Below are positions 1-10,883 of a stretch of 64,000 nucleotides of DNA, piece by piece. Made by a program: the position numbers and the translations under genes. The notes beneath the pieces are model-generated. The model was not told the origin of the DNA and made no database searches. It was given only the letters and a program-made list of their open reading frames with translations. Positions within the stretch are counted from its first letter, which is position 1; the number at the start of each line of letters is the position of its first letter. The stretch comes from Montifringilla adamsi (taxonomy: Eukaryota > Chordata > Aves > Passeriformes > Passeridae). The stretch is from positions 1,557,383 through 1,621,382 of the forward strand of contig JAGGNK010008892.1 in NCBI GenBank assembly GCA_017590115.1, given 5' to 3'.

Positions 1-3000
1 TCAAAGTTGTCTGATTCAAAGTCCATCAAAATGAGAGGAAAAAAAATCTTAATTCACTTCAATGGACTGTGAGTCAGCTCCTTTTAGTCTAAAAATTGCT
101 AATGTGGAAACTGTTACATCCTTATTAAAATATTTCATGAAAAGCTTTAACAATTGTACAGTTTCTTTTCTTTTACTTCCTAGTGGACACAATTTAAAGA
201 AAACTTGCAAATATTGAATTTTGTCATGTTTTGCATGTACATATGGGGAAATGAGGATGAAATTGTTTTATAAGCTCAATTAAATTTTCACAGAAATCAA
301 ATGTCTGTCAAAACAGTAAAATGCCCCATGATATCCATGATGCTATTTCCAGGGCTTCACTTAAATTCTCACTCACAATATCTTCAAGATGACATAAATC
401 TCATAATCTTATGTGGTCCTTTTCACCCAGGCATATTCTGATGTATGGTCAGATTAAACAGAGAGTCAGTCTACTTTTTACTGTTGAATTTGCTTAATAT
501 CAGACATGATGAAGCAAGAGTGAAAAATCATAGAGATTCATACTGATGAAAAGTTGAACTGGGTTTTGTTCTTTCATTTTTTTTTCTCTTTGCCTTGCAA
601 AGGTTGCGATGGAAGCCTGCACACCTACCAGCACATGCACTTTAGTTTCAATTCTCCCAGGCACATCGTAGAGGCTGGGTCGGGCCTTCAGTAGATGGCA
701 GACTTGCCTTCAGATGGATGGGCTGATTCACTCCCAGCCAGCACTGCCCCTATGATTCCTGGCTCTGTGTGGTTTCAGCTGGAAACAAAATCTGTTTATC
801 CCAAACTAACAGTTGTTCATGCTATTTTTCACTCTCGGAGAGGTGATCAACAGCAGTAAATCACTCAATTTAGCTAGAAAGAAAGTTAGTTAGTTCATTC
901 TGTGTTACTATTCTAAATAGTGGAACATAACAACCAGAAAGATAAAAAATTATTTTCATGAAATAATATATACCAGAAAATAAACAGAACTCTTTTTAAT
1001 GCTTTCCAAAGGGCAAATAAGAGTATTCAGATTTAATATGGAAATTATTTTAACTAATGCTTAATTCACTTAAAAAAAATAGTACAGTGGTTTATTTCTT
1101 GGTGACATTTTGACTTTTTTATACAGCTGCAAGTGGGTGAATTGTTATTTGTAACCAGTAGTAATTTTTTTGCTATTTCCCCATGAGTTTTGGTTTATAT
1201 TTTAAAAATATTGCATTCACTTTGTCATGGATATTGGCCTTGTGGCCACTGAAACACAGGCAACCTTTGCACTTTGTTTAGCCTGAGACCTACACCCAGC
1301 AGTGGGACAGCACCAAGCCGAATCCAGTCAATGGACCGGACAGTTTTCTGTGGCATGTATTCCAGAGAACATGGAAACTCACATGGAACACATGGAACTC
1401 GCATCATGTGGGCAGCACACATCAGCTGCAGCATTTTCCCACTCAAAGAAAGGTGCAGAGGAAATTGCTTTCCTTTCTCACCAGGCTTCCCAGTGCAGTA
1501 GCAAACGCAACACATCTCAGAGTCCTGAGGCTGGCTGCTACCTGCAGTTAGTGGACTTGAACAAGACTGGTCACAGAGGCACTTCATATCTGAACAGTGG
1601 ATGAAAAAGGTGATGGATGCATGCAGATATTCTGCCTCTTCAGATGGTCCCTACAGCAGAGAACATTACACAGAGTATGGTTTCTTTGCATTTGACTCTT
1701 AAAGAACCCATTTGATATCTTCACAGAGAACGAGAATCAGTTTTCTAATGGATGTAAGAATTTCTGAAATGCCAGCTTTCCAGAGAATCAGAATCTTAAA
1801 CAGGCTTTCTGGTTGTTTCTGGAAAACTAGAAATCTGCATTTCTAATATATATGGCATGCTCTATTAACACTGACTATTTGCTGTATTTTAACCTGTTAC
1901 CAAAATCAGCATCCTAATTCTAAATATGAAACTAAGCCTTACTGAAATAAAATAACCCAGTGATGTCATACATTCATGTTATATAAGGTTTGACTTTGCC
2001 ATATTTCTAGAACAGTAGCAATTTAATGTCTTATAATCCTGATTTAAAAAAAGATCCAAGAACAATAATTTCAAAAAATCAGAATAAATTAGCCAAGAAA
2101 GAAATATCAATCCAGTGTTCTAAACACTGTGATTTTAGTTCCTAGGAATCTTAATTGACACCAGGGCTCTACAGACAAGAATGGGAATTATGAATCTCTA
2201 GAGGAGAATAAAATACTTCTACTGAATTGTGTATTTAGCACCTACATCCTCTTCAACATAGCCTTATTTGGCTGATAACTTCAGGCTAAGCCACAGGAAG
2301 AAAGGATGGTTTACTAATTACATTTCTCTTTAAGAAAAATGCTTTTAGATATTACATTTTATGGAGAGAAGTGGCAGAGAAAAATAGGTGAAACTGAGAG
2401 TATTTCAAAGTATATCATTAGATGGCTACAAACCAAGCAAAATTTTGACAAGACAGATGCTTTTCAATAAAAGCTAAGTATGGCTACTCCCTTCGAACTT
2501 TGTTTCTCCAAAAGCATAAAATCTGTATTTGGCAGAGCAATAAGCAGCTATGAAGCAGAGACAGAAATGTGCTGTATCCTTCCTGAGGTGTATAGGTTTT
2601 TGTATCCAGTCTGGATGGAATACATTTGTCATTATATGATTATCATGTCTATGATGGGTAGAGTCACCTTGGAAACTATATAAATGTACAGAAAATTCCT
2701 TCGGCTCTCCATTCCCCCCCACCACCAAATGTCTTTTCTTTCAGGTTCTTACACTGTGTAATATGTCTAAGGGCTGCTCTGTGGGTTCTTGAGCTTCCTA
2801 ACTAGAAAGGCTCAAATAAAAGCGCCCAACTTCACAGCATAGGGAAGTTGCAGGACAGATAACAATTACCAGATATCTGACTTGGGATCTGAATTGTGTT
2901 GTATTGATGACTTGGAGCAGGATTGTAGGTCTCCACTTACCTTGTTGGTGACAGTGCTGTTGTCAGCGCACATGTGGGCCCTACCAGCCCAGGGGAAGCT

Positions 3001-4430
3001 GCTGGAGGGTGCTGGACTGCACTGCACTTCATAAAGCTGAGCAATGCCAGGTGGCACCAGCGCTGCTGCCGCGGGCTGAGTGTGGCACACAGCACTTGCC
3101 CGTGCTCAGATTCACAATGGAAAGCCCAAGGGATTGCTGGTCAGCTGGAGTGGTCCAAAATGTGGCAAAGCTGGATATCTGGGGGAGAATGGATATAAAA
3201 GAAGGCCAAGCTGGTGAGCTGGTGGATACTTGATACTGAGCAGACAGGGAGAAGGAATCTGATATGGAGAAAAATCAGGTATGTGACAGCCAGGAGAGGC
3301 CATTTTGTTAAGAACTGAGGGAAGTAAGTAGAGTCCAGTACAGGCATTGCAAAGCAGGAATTTGGCTCTTTCACATAATTAACTTCCATTGTTTAGAGTA
3401 CAGCAAAACATAAACTCCCAACTCAGCAAAAAACATGAAGTTGTGCTTTTTATGTCAGCTGATGTTTTCCAAGCTGACTGTTATTTTTGAAGGTTAGAAA
3501 AAATCTAGGCATTTCTTTCCTAAGAACTAAATGACAATGTAGATACTTTATGGAATTACTAGAAACTCAAGAAAACAAGGCAGAAACAAATAGATAATAG
3601 ATTTTTCTGAATGTTAATTTATTTTGGATTTTTCAGATGCTTTGAATTTCACAGGGTTTTTTTTTCTTTATCATTAAAATAGAGAAAAAGTTCTAATAAT
3701 TTTTTTCTTAACACAAGCCAAGAAGAACCTCATATTGACAAGATAGAAATTGAATACAGAAGAATTTTCACTGCTCTTTCACTGTCATAAAGTAAAATTT
3801 ACATAATTTCTTACTTGAGCAGAATCTTCAGTACAATGACTGGGATAAATCCTTTCCCTTACAGAAAGATATAAGAATGAAAAGTAATCGCATTCCTCTC
3901 CACAGACATTACAGACTTTGATCACTTATAATCCCACTCAAGCTATCTGTACTTCTGATCTTATGTTATGTTCCAGAGAACAGTGTAAATCATTCTTATC
4001 AGCCAAAAACACAAGGCCAGCTGGTTACATTCCAAAAACAAAACCATGCTAACCATGCTTTTCTGACAGGTTATAGCCCATGTGCTGTTCCTGGCTTAAC
4101 GACTGAAAATATTTATTTGTGTGCAAACTTCCACATTTTGAGTAACACCTGAAAACATATGCAGCAAGAAGATGGTTAGGACAGATACACCCTGGTAAAG
4201 ATGGATGCTTGCCTCCCTTTCTCATCTTCCCCTTATCCTCTCTGTGAACCTGCAGTCTTCTTTCTCTTATATTACCCCTAAAATACATAAGAGTGGTTGT
4301 ATTCCCATTTTTCTGACTCAGAATGCAAAAGGACTGGCAGGTGGAAGGAAGGGAAGCACATAACAAATGCAGGACCACCACTGCACCTCTGTGGACCTGC
4401 ATTCCACAGCTCCACTGCAGCTTCCACTCC
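1..4430. other. Intergenic DNA, no gene seen
   Basis: This stretch is AT-rich single-copy-looking DNA with only short chance reading frames. A GC-richer patch lies at about 2990-3120 and does not encode anything I recognise. No CR1, LTR or RNA gene was recognised before the CR1 copy that follows. Confidence 0.6.
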
Positions 4431-4925
4431 ACCTGAAGTACTGTGTTCTCCTCTGGAGTCCCCAACATAAGAAGGATGTGGATATGCTGGAGTCCAGAGG
4501 AGGCCACCCAGATGATCAGAGGGTTAGAACACCTCTCCTACAAAGACAGGCTGAAAGAGTTGGGGTTGTTCAGCTAGAAAAGAGAAGCCTTCCAGCACCT
4601 ACAAACAACCTTCCAGTACCTACAAAAAAGATTAAGAACATTTTCCTGGGGCTTGTGGTGACAGGCCAAAGGGGAGTGGCTTCAAACAAAGACAGTAGGC
4701 ATGGATTAGGTATGAGGAAGAAATTCTTTGCTGTGAGAGTGGCAGGACACTGGACCAGTCAGCTCAGCAAGGTTGTGAATGCCTCATCCCTTGAGTGTTC
4801 AAGGGCAAGCTGGATGGGGCTCTGAGCAACCTGGTCTAGTGGAAGGTGTTCCTGTACACAGCAGGGGGTGGAACAAGATGGTCTTTAAGGTCCCGTCCCA
4901 AACCATTCTATGATTCTGTGATTCT
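4431..4925 (+). mobile_element. CR1 LINE 3'-end fragment
   Basis: A 5'-truncated copy of the CR1 non-LTR retrotransposon. It has the usual order of CR1 3' landmarks: a TACTGTGTTCTCCTCTGG-like start, a GGATATGCTGGAGTCCAGAGG segment, AGGCTGAAAGAGTTGGGGTTG, AAGAAATTCTTTGCTGTGAG, and CAACCTGGTCTAGTGGAAGG. It ends in the diagnostic CCATTCTATGATTCTGTGATTCT-type tail. Only the 3' end is present, as is normal for bird CR1, so it has no intact reverse transcriptase. Around 4589-4628 a roughly 20-bp unit (CCTTCCAG-ACCTACAAA) is present twice in tandem, replacing the usual single copy. Many substitutions from the general CR1 pattern suggest an old insertion. The family call rests on recalled CR1 sequence, not on a database search. 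Confidence 0.9.
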
Positions 4926-5212
4926 AGTCAGCAATTCAGAAAAGGGAAAATATTTGCTTGCTTACAGATGATTTCCATTACACATCCACTTTCAAGTCTT
5001 CCAGCCCCAGGCAACAAGCCCAGGAGAGAAAGATAAGGCTGCATACGGAGGGAAGAAGAAAAGTTATTAAGTTTAATATTTTGAAGCCCTGGGAATGTGG
5101 TTACTGCTGCTGCTGTCCTGCTGTGTTTGCTTTTTGAGTCAATTATATATCTTTAGTGAAATATATTAATTGCCACACTACAGCTTTGGTAAGTATCTAC
5201 ATACTGAAAAAA

Positions 5213-5272
5213 ATTAATAATAATAATAATAAATAATAGTATAATATTTATTATAATAAACAAAAATAATAT
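5213..5272. repeat. AT-rich (TAA)n-type simple repeat
   Basis: About seven TAA units followed by imperfect ATAATA/TTATAA sequence. It is simple-sequence DNA with no coding potential. Confidence 0.85.
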
Positions 5273-6892
5273 TTCTAGAAGGAACTACATTACATCTACC
5301 AGTGACTGACCACCATGTAATAATGAGGAAAGATAACTGGAATTTAAAACATGAAAAAAGTTAAGTGATAGGAAGTTTCTAGGGGAAGCACAGAATCCAT
5401 TATATTTTTAATATTCTTTAAGCTATATGATACAATTAAACAAGGAGAATTGTTGTCAGAAGTATTCAAATTTTTCCCGCGTCTACTTATAGATTTCATT
5501 TCAGTCCCAAAGAATACCTAATTAAGCCCTTAGCAGCATAAATCATTCTTTTTAAAAAATGTGGAAATTAAAATATTTTTTCTGATTATTTGATGAAACA
5601 AACCATTAAAAATTCATCAGTTGTTGATAAATAAAATGTGCAGCAGACAAATAATATGCCTACCAGTCAAGCTATCTTTGTAGGAATTAAGGAAATCTAA
5701 AATTGGCAACATGGGCCACTTTTTGGATAATTGTGATAGACAAGAGATCTGGACATTCCTATTCTTTGCAGGAATCACCATTTCCAAATGTAGACTAACA
5801 GTTTCTCGCTATCGTCATTTCATTACAAATGTAAGCATTTTAAACTCACAGATACAAAGTTTATATGTGATTTCTATGGCTTTAATATGGGATGAAATAA
5901 TATTTTTCCTATGGTGGAAAAACAGTTGGAATATAATATGTTTAAATAATGTTTATTCAATGGACATGTGTGCAACATGAGAGAAAAGATTTGTCTCTAT
6001 CTTTGCCATGTTTTGGAAAAATACTTGCATTTGATTGTGGGTTTTTTATGTGGTGTTACCTAACAATTTTTATTAAAATTGCATCCATTTTCATAATTAG
6101 ACACTTATATTATTTCAGTACTTGTTATGATGATCTGTACTCATTATGTTCTTACTTATTCTCCTTCCATGGATGTAAACAGCAAACCATGCTCTGAATC
6201 TGCCTTGCAGACCAGTGAATCATGGTTGTGATATGAACCAATGGTTGCATGACAGGTACGTGTTGGTTTCTTATTCACTAAAGACCCAATCTGATCAAGA
6301 GTGGAAAGCAAAAATGATCAATCCTTTCTCCCAAACCATCTCCTTTTTGGTCTGAACCATTAGAGAAAGAGAAATTCATGCATTTCAAAGTTGCTTAGGT
6401 TCCAAAAAAATCCAAATACAAATCCATTTGTATTCTACTGACTGCAAAAATAAGGTAAAAAACCCCAGACATACTGAACAAGAATCTCTAACATGTAAAA
6501 GCAATAAAAGCCATAATAAAATTATGACCATTTAGCCATGCCTTGAAGAGACAGAAGGCACCATGAGCTTGCTTTTAGAAAAGTGACTTGCACAGCTGGA
6601 GACTTAAGTGAGCTGATTTTTCTGATTTAATTCTAAATGTGTATTTTACAGGCATTTAAATATAAGTAGCCTCCATATGCCTTCTTTACAGTCAATGCAG
6701 AGAAAGAGCACTTTCAGGATGCAATTCATTGGTCCTGTTTTCAGCACCTAGTCTAAAATGAGATTAATTGCAAGCACATATTTCTCTCGATAGGCACTAC
6801 AGGTGTCTAGGTGAGTAAAATGTCTAGATGAATTATTGGAGATACCTACACATGGTAAGATGGATCCCATCCTTAGATGCAATCCTTAGATG

Positions 6893-6914
6893 ATTTGACT
6901 CACATGAGTCAAAT
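6893..6914. promoter_or_regulatory. Paired AP-1-like palindrome
   Basis: A perfect inverted repeat with 10-bp arms (ATTTGACTCA and TGAGTCAAAT) around a 2-bp CA spacer. Each arm contains a full AP-1 consensus heptamer, TGACTCA at 6896-6902 and TGAGTCA at 6905-6911. It lies about 1.6 kb beyond the predicted 3' end of CLEC14A. A regulatory role is inferred from the motifs alone. Confidence 0.4.
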
Positions 6915-8131
6915 TATAAGCCGGGGAGAACATAGTAGAACCCTTGTGTAGTCCTCTAGACAAATGTCTAATGATCCTGAATTGTGAGAGAAAAAGAACT
7001 CTCAAATCAAAACATGATTTCACAGGAAGAGTGAAATGGGAATTATGAGACAGGTGAATGGTTTGCAAGGGCATGAACTTGTATATTTTAACTAAATAGT
7101 CTGAGTCACATACTGAGAGATGTTGAGAGATGCCAAAATAAGTAGCCAGGTGCTTAACTCAGCACTTAATTCTGTGCTTGGTAAGATTCCAGAAACAGAA
7201 AAAGAGTTTCTAGAGCTTAGGAAAACACACCTGGACAGTCCCATCAGACTATCAGAAGAGTTCAGCCACCTGATACAGGAGAAAGACTAAAACATACAAA
7301 AAAAATTTAGAGAGGCTTTCATTCATCTTAGCTGCTCTTCGCTTATACAGCCCCTGATAGAAGAAGAGAGCTCCACATACACCATCCCATAAAAGAAATT
7401 ACTTACACTGACAGCAACAGGAGTGGTATTAAGAAATAAGGCATTAATGGCTAAGTAATTTTCCGAATCTGTTCACATCTGAATGTAGAATCAAGCCTCC
7501 TGCCCAAGCTGAAAAATGCCTGCCTTCTGAAATACAAATGTTAGATAAACAGATGAAAAAAGTATGCAGATTATGAGTCACGCTGTAATAAGTAGCATTC
7601 TCATTTAGCTGGATTTAATTCATGATACAAGGGAATTTATGGCTACAGTCAGTCTGATGGCTCACAAATATCAGTGACCTCTTTACCAAAAACAAAACAC
7701 TGTTTCCCAGATAGCAACTGCCTATCGTCATAAAAGGGAGAGAGAGGGAAAAATAAAAAACTTCTACTTACATAATTATTTATCCTTAGCAGATGTTTAC
7801 ACCATATTTATCATCAAGTCTTTGCTTGCAAGAAAAATAGGTAATAATAACAGGCAATATTTTTTAAACAGAGTTCTTCAAATTCAACAGGAAAGTGTCA
7901 AAATTAAAATAGTAGTAAGAATGTCAGCTCTCAAGAGCGGAAAACAAACAAACAAGCAAGTGTATTTAAAGAGACATTTCAGAGATTAAAGTTCTCTTAA
8001 GGGAAGATAATATTTCCCTATTCTCCCTGCACCCCAAAAGGCTTGGATGAGACCACTTAGATATGTATAACTGCACTCAGAAAACCTTGAATCAATATTT
8101 AATATTACAACTTTAATTGAAAACCAACACC

Positions 8132-8156
8132 ATAATAATAATAATAATAATAATAA
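8132..8156. repeat. (AAT)n microsatellite
   Basis: Roughly eight perfect AAT/TAA units inside otherwise ordinary AT-rich DNA, a likely length-polymorphic locus. Confidence 0.9.
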
Positions 8157-8534
8157 GTTAGCATCAGCAGTCTGAACTGCACAGAAAGCAAGTTCTGCAG
8201 CCAGGTTGAAAGCTCCTCTACAGGAATTCCCAAGAGAAATCACAGAGGAAGTGTTTACCTCATTTATAAAAGGGCACGAACAGTGAATCTTTCCTTGCTC
8301 TCAAGGGACTCCACGGAAAACAATATATCTGACTAAAGAGAATGAGATTTGCATGATGTATTTGGACTCATGTTAACTCCTCTCGCAGTGTGGTGTGTCA
8401 GCACCTTGTCTGATTCTAAGGGAGCCACATATTGCATACAGAAAGCAAGTTTTGTAACAGTCTAACTTAGGAGAAAAACTGTAACTGAAAAATTTATTCT
8501 CTGCTACAATAAAAATGAGTATGAAGTAACAAAC

Positions 8535-9201
8535 AAGGAAGTGATTTACATCATCCTTTATTCTTTTCATCAGCTGAAGTATAAAACTGACTCCCCATTA
8601 ACCTCTCACTTCCTCAGCAATTTAATGGCTTTCTAAGTATAGAAATGCTCTTTCATTTTTTAAGAATGTCAGTATGAAAGCTTATGGGTTGCAGTTTCGC
8701 CCAAAATTATGGCAGTTCACCTCTCCAAAAGTTCCAGCCATTATATTGAAAACGAGAGCCTCCAAGTACCACTGGAGGTGGTGACTTCTAAATTACAAGA
8801 TGCAAGTGCTCAAAGTGGCCCACTTTATGCTTGCTCCAAGTAAGGCACCCGACGAACAGCTTCTGAGAGGATAAAAATGCACAATTGTTGCAGCTGCAAT
8901 CGCTCTGCCGGCCAGGCTGATCTATTTATATTTTAGTGAAATCAGCACCGAAATAACTGCTTTTCAGACCGACAAAAACTCCGACTGTCCAAAGACTTCA
9001 ATCCCCTCAAAATAACGCCACTACCAGCTCCTACGTTTGATAATGTCCAAGCCCTGCCCAGCGAAGTCCCGCGGCGCCTCTCCCTCGGCTCCCCGCGGCA
9101 GCAGGGCTGGGGGCAGGAGGGACGCGGGGAGCCGAGCGCTGGCCCGGGGGGCAGCTGCCGCTCGGGGCAGCCCCGAGGGACGCGGCCTCGGCGGTCCGGG
9201 G
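8535..9201 (-). other. CLEC14A: Predicted CLEC14A 3' UTR
   Basis: The region lies between the stop codon and the candidate poly(A) signal. It changes from GC-rich next to the coding exon to AT-rich further away. It holds no other supported gene. Extent is inferred from the AATAAA position and could be wrong if the alternative signal is used. Confidence 0.4.
8557..8562 (-). terminator. Candidate CLEC14A poly(A) signal
   Basis: The minus strand reads AATAAA here, about 640 nt past the CLEC14A stop codon. Reading on, the next 40 nt contain a TTGTTTGTT stretch that fits a GU-rich downstream element, so cleavage would fall near 8530-8545. A second AATAAA on the same strand at 8493-8498 is an alternative. 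The resulting 3' UTR length is plausible for this gene, but no transcript evidence is available. Confidence 0.45.
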
Positions 9202-10422
9202 CTATTCACGCCCCGCTGCTCCGCCGGGCTCCGCCGAGCCTGCCTCCGCCTTGCTGCCGGCCTCCGGCGGCTCCTTGTCGCCGCGGCCCTCGGACTTCTT
9301 GTTAAAGCAGATTTTGAACACCCCCAGGACAGTCATGACCAGGATGATCAGCACCACCACAGCGACTGCCACCAGGATGAAAACGTAGTTGGAAGAGGAG
9401 GAGGAGGAGGAGGAGGGCGGCGGAGCAGCCGTCTTCTCTCCGCCGACGGCGGCCGTGGCGGTGGCGGGCGGCTCCGTGGAGCGGCCGGGTGTCGGGATGG
9501 AAGGACGCCGCCCCTCCGCCCTGGCACCCGACGGTTCCGTGGGGCCACCTGTAGCGGTGGGGGCCGGCCCCGTGCCCGGGCAGGGAGTTCCATCCGGACC
9601 GCCCGGGATGCAGGCACAGCCGAAACTGCCGGCTGCATCTCGGCACCCGGCGGCCTCGGCGCACCGCCCGCTGTCGGGGCTCCTGCGGCCGAAGGGGCAG
9701 GGGCAGAGGGGCTTCTCTGCCGCCTTCCAGGCGAAACCGCCCGGCTCGGGCTGGCAGGTGAGCCGCACCTCCCCGCCGGGACACGCTACTCTCAGCACGG
9801 TGCCCGGCGGGCTGAAGCCGGGGCCGCCGCTGCGTTCCTCGAAGGGGAGCCGATAGTCGAGGTCGAGGGCGCCCGCGGGACTGAGGTCGGGGCAGGCACC
9901 CTCGTACTGGTACTTGCAGAGGTAGCCTGGGCTTTTCAGCCGGCAGACTCGCTCCTTCCAGCCCCATGGGGCGTCAGCCGCCAGGTGCAGCCCAGCGCAG
10001 CGGGCGGTGAGGCAGGACCGCAGGGGCTCCTGCAGCCACCGGTCGAGCGCCGCCGGCACCTCCTGCGGGGCCGTCCCACCCCCGACGCCCTCCCAGGAGA
10101 AGCCGCGGAGCGGCTGCTCGTTGTGGGTACAGGCGGAGGCGTTCCTCTTCAGCCCGACCCAGAAGAACGCGGGCGCGGGCATCGCCGCCTCTGCCAGCAG
10201 GTCCAGCAGCAGGCGCAGCTCCGGCTCGCTGCTGACCCAGGCGAGGCTGCCCCGCCGCTGGTCGCAGGCGCCGCGGGCCTCGGCGTACGAGACGTTGGCG
10301 AGGTGGGCGCTGAAGCAGGCGCCGGCCGACAGGCAGCGCACGGCGCCCCGCGGGGGCGGTGGGGTCCGGCCCAGGGCGCAGGCCGCGGCCAGGAGCAGGC
10401 ACCAGGGCCCGGCCCGCCTCAT
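9202..10422 (-). CDS. CLEC14A: CLEC14A, C-type lectin domain family 14 member A (single exon)
   Basis: A 406-residue type I membrane glycoprotein of endothelial cells. In mammals CLEC14A acts in cell-cell contact and angiogenesis and binds the matrix protein multimerin-2. Seen here, in order: a hydrophobic signal peptide (about 1-18, with CLLLAAACALG); a C-type lectin-like domain (about 27-172) with Cys30, 36, 53, 98, 137, 142, 160 and 169, an FFWVGL motif at 86-91, and the CLEC14A-typical QPLRGFSW and GYLCKYQ motifs; a sushi-like segment (about 177-240) with FSPPGT; an EGF-like domain with six cysteines (242, 254, 260, 269, 271, 281); a Pro/Thr/Ser stalk (282-344) ending in eight serines; a transmembrane helix (about 346-368) followed by KICFNKK; and a short tail. 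NVS at 43 and NAS at 94 are possible N-glycosylation sites. I chose the start at 10422 because it begins the signal peptide and has G at -3; the frame stays open upstream to an ATG at 10836. Human CLEC14A is about 490 residues, so the stalk and tail are shorter here. It is a single exon, as in human. CD93 and thrombomodulin are less likely because there is only one EGF-like domain. Confidence 0.95.
   Translation of the reverse strand: MRRAGPWCLLLAAACALGRTPPPPRGAVRCLSAGACFSAHLANVSYAEARGACDQRRGSLAWVSSEPELRLLLDLLAEAAMPAPAFFWVGLKRNASACTHNEQPLRGFSWEGVGGGTAPQEVPAALDRWLQEPLRSCLTARCAGLHLAADAPWGWKERVCRLKSPGYLCKYQYEGACPDLSPAGALDLDYRLPFEERSGGPGFSPPGTVLRVACPGGEVRLTCQPEPGGFAWKAAEKPLCPCPFGRRSPDSGRCAEAAGCRDAAGSFGCACIPGGPDGTPCPGTGPAPTATGGPTEPSGARAEGRRPSIPTPGRSTEPPATATAAVGGEKTAAPPPSSSSSSSSNYVFILVAVAVVVLIILVMTVLGVFKICFNKKSEGRGDKEPPEAGSKAEAGSAEPGGAAGRE
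9395..9417. repeat. Coding triplet repeat (GAG)n encoding Ser8
   Basis: About eight GAG/GGA units on the + strand read as TCC/TCT serine codons on the minus strand. They encode residues 337-344 of CLEC14A, directly outside the membrane helix. A pure triplet run in an exon is prone to length change. Confidence 0.85.
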
Positions 10423-10869
10423 GCCGGCGGCGGGACGCGGCGAGCTGAGGGACGCCGGCTGCCCCTGCGGCTGTGGTGGCGTTCGGACCCGGCTTGGACT
10501 GGCCTCTGCTGCCCGCGCCGTCCCTCTCCAGCGCCGGCCCCGCTGCCATGGCCCTCCCCCGGACCTGCCGGAGGAAACGTGTCGGGAGCCGTGGCTGACC
10601 TCGGCATCCTCCGTTTGTTGGAGGGCCCAGGACAAGCAGCTCCCGGCGCCGCCAGGAAGCGCTCGCCCAGCCCGGCGGGCGGGTGTCCAGCCGCCGGGTA
10701 GGACGCTGCCTTCTCCGCTGTCGGAGGGACAGGAGGGTGGCGAAGCCGTGAGCCGCGGCTGTCGGACCGAGGTCACGGGCCCGGTTTTAGGCCCGTGCCC
10801 CCGAGATACCTGGGCCATCTTGCTAGCTTGTTGCACAGCGCTTTCTGGAGAAAAGCGGTCCAGCTTCAG
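10423..10869 (-). promoter_or_regulatory. CLEC14A: CLEC14A 5' UTR and core promoter region
   Basis: The region immediately upstream of the start codon. It is CpG-rich, and I see no TATA box at a usual position. The transcription start is not determinable from sequence. ATGs in frame with CLEC14A occur at 10836 and 10818, so a start site downstream of about 10818 would avoid an N-terminal extension that would bury the signal peptide. Confidence 0.5.
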
Positions 10870-10883
10870 TTATCTCTTCCTTG
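10870..10883 (-). promoter_or_regulatory. Adjacent ETS and GATA motifs upstream of CLEC14A
   Basis: On the minus strand the sequence reads AAGGAAGAGATAAC. An ETS core (GGAA) lies next to a GATA site (AGATAA), about 450 bp upstream of the start codon. ETS and GATA factors drive endothelial genes, so the pair fits an endothelial-specific promoter. Both motifs are short and could occur by chance. Confidence 0.3.

Larger units (their letters stand above)
4926..8530. other. Intergenic DNA downstream of CLEC14A, no gene seen
   Basis: AT-rich DNA with no supported gene. It contains two TAA-type microsatellites and a paired AP-1 palindrome, listed separately. Short open frames such as 5711-5980 and 5949-6197 have no recognisable protein features and AT-driven composition. 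Confidence 0.6.
9045..10830. promoter_or_regulatory. CpG island over the CLEC14A exon and promoter
   Basis: The stretch is very GC-rich and dense in CG dinucleotides (for example repeated GCCGCGG, CCCGCGG and CGGCGG). It contrasts sharply with AT-rich DNA on both sides. It covers the whole coding exon plus about 400 bp upstream of the start codon, as expected for a TATA-less CpG promoter. Because the composition removes stop codons, it also creates long spurious frames on both strands. Edges are estimated by eye. Confidence 0.85.

Noticed and set aside
9302..10549. Other long minus-strand frames (9302-9967 and 9974-10549) within the island
   Set aside because: They are out-of-frame shadows of CLEC14A with Arg/Pro/Ala-rich composition.
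9037..10701. 554-residue open frame on the + strand opposite CLEC14A
   Set aside because: It is antisense to a clear gene and open only because the CpG island lacks AT-rich stop codons; its translation is Gly/Arg/Ala-rich with no domain.
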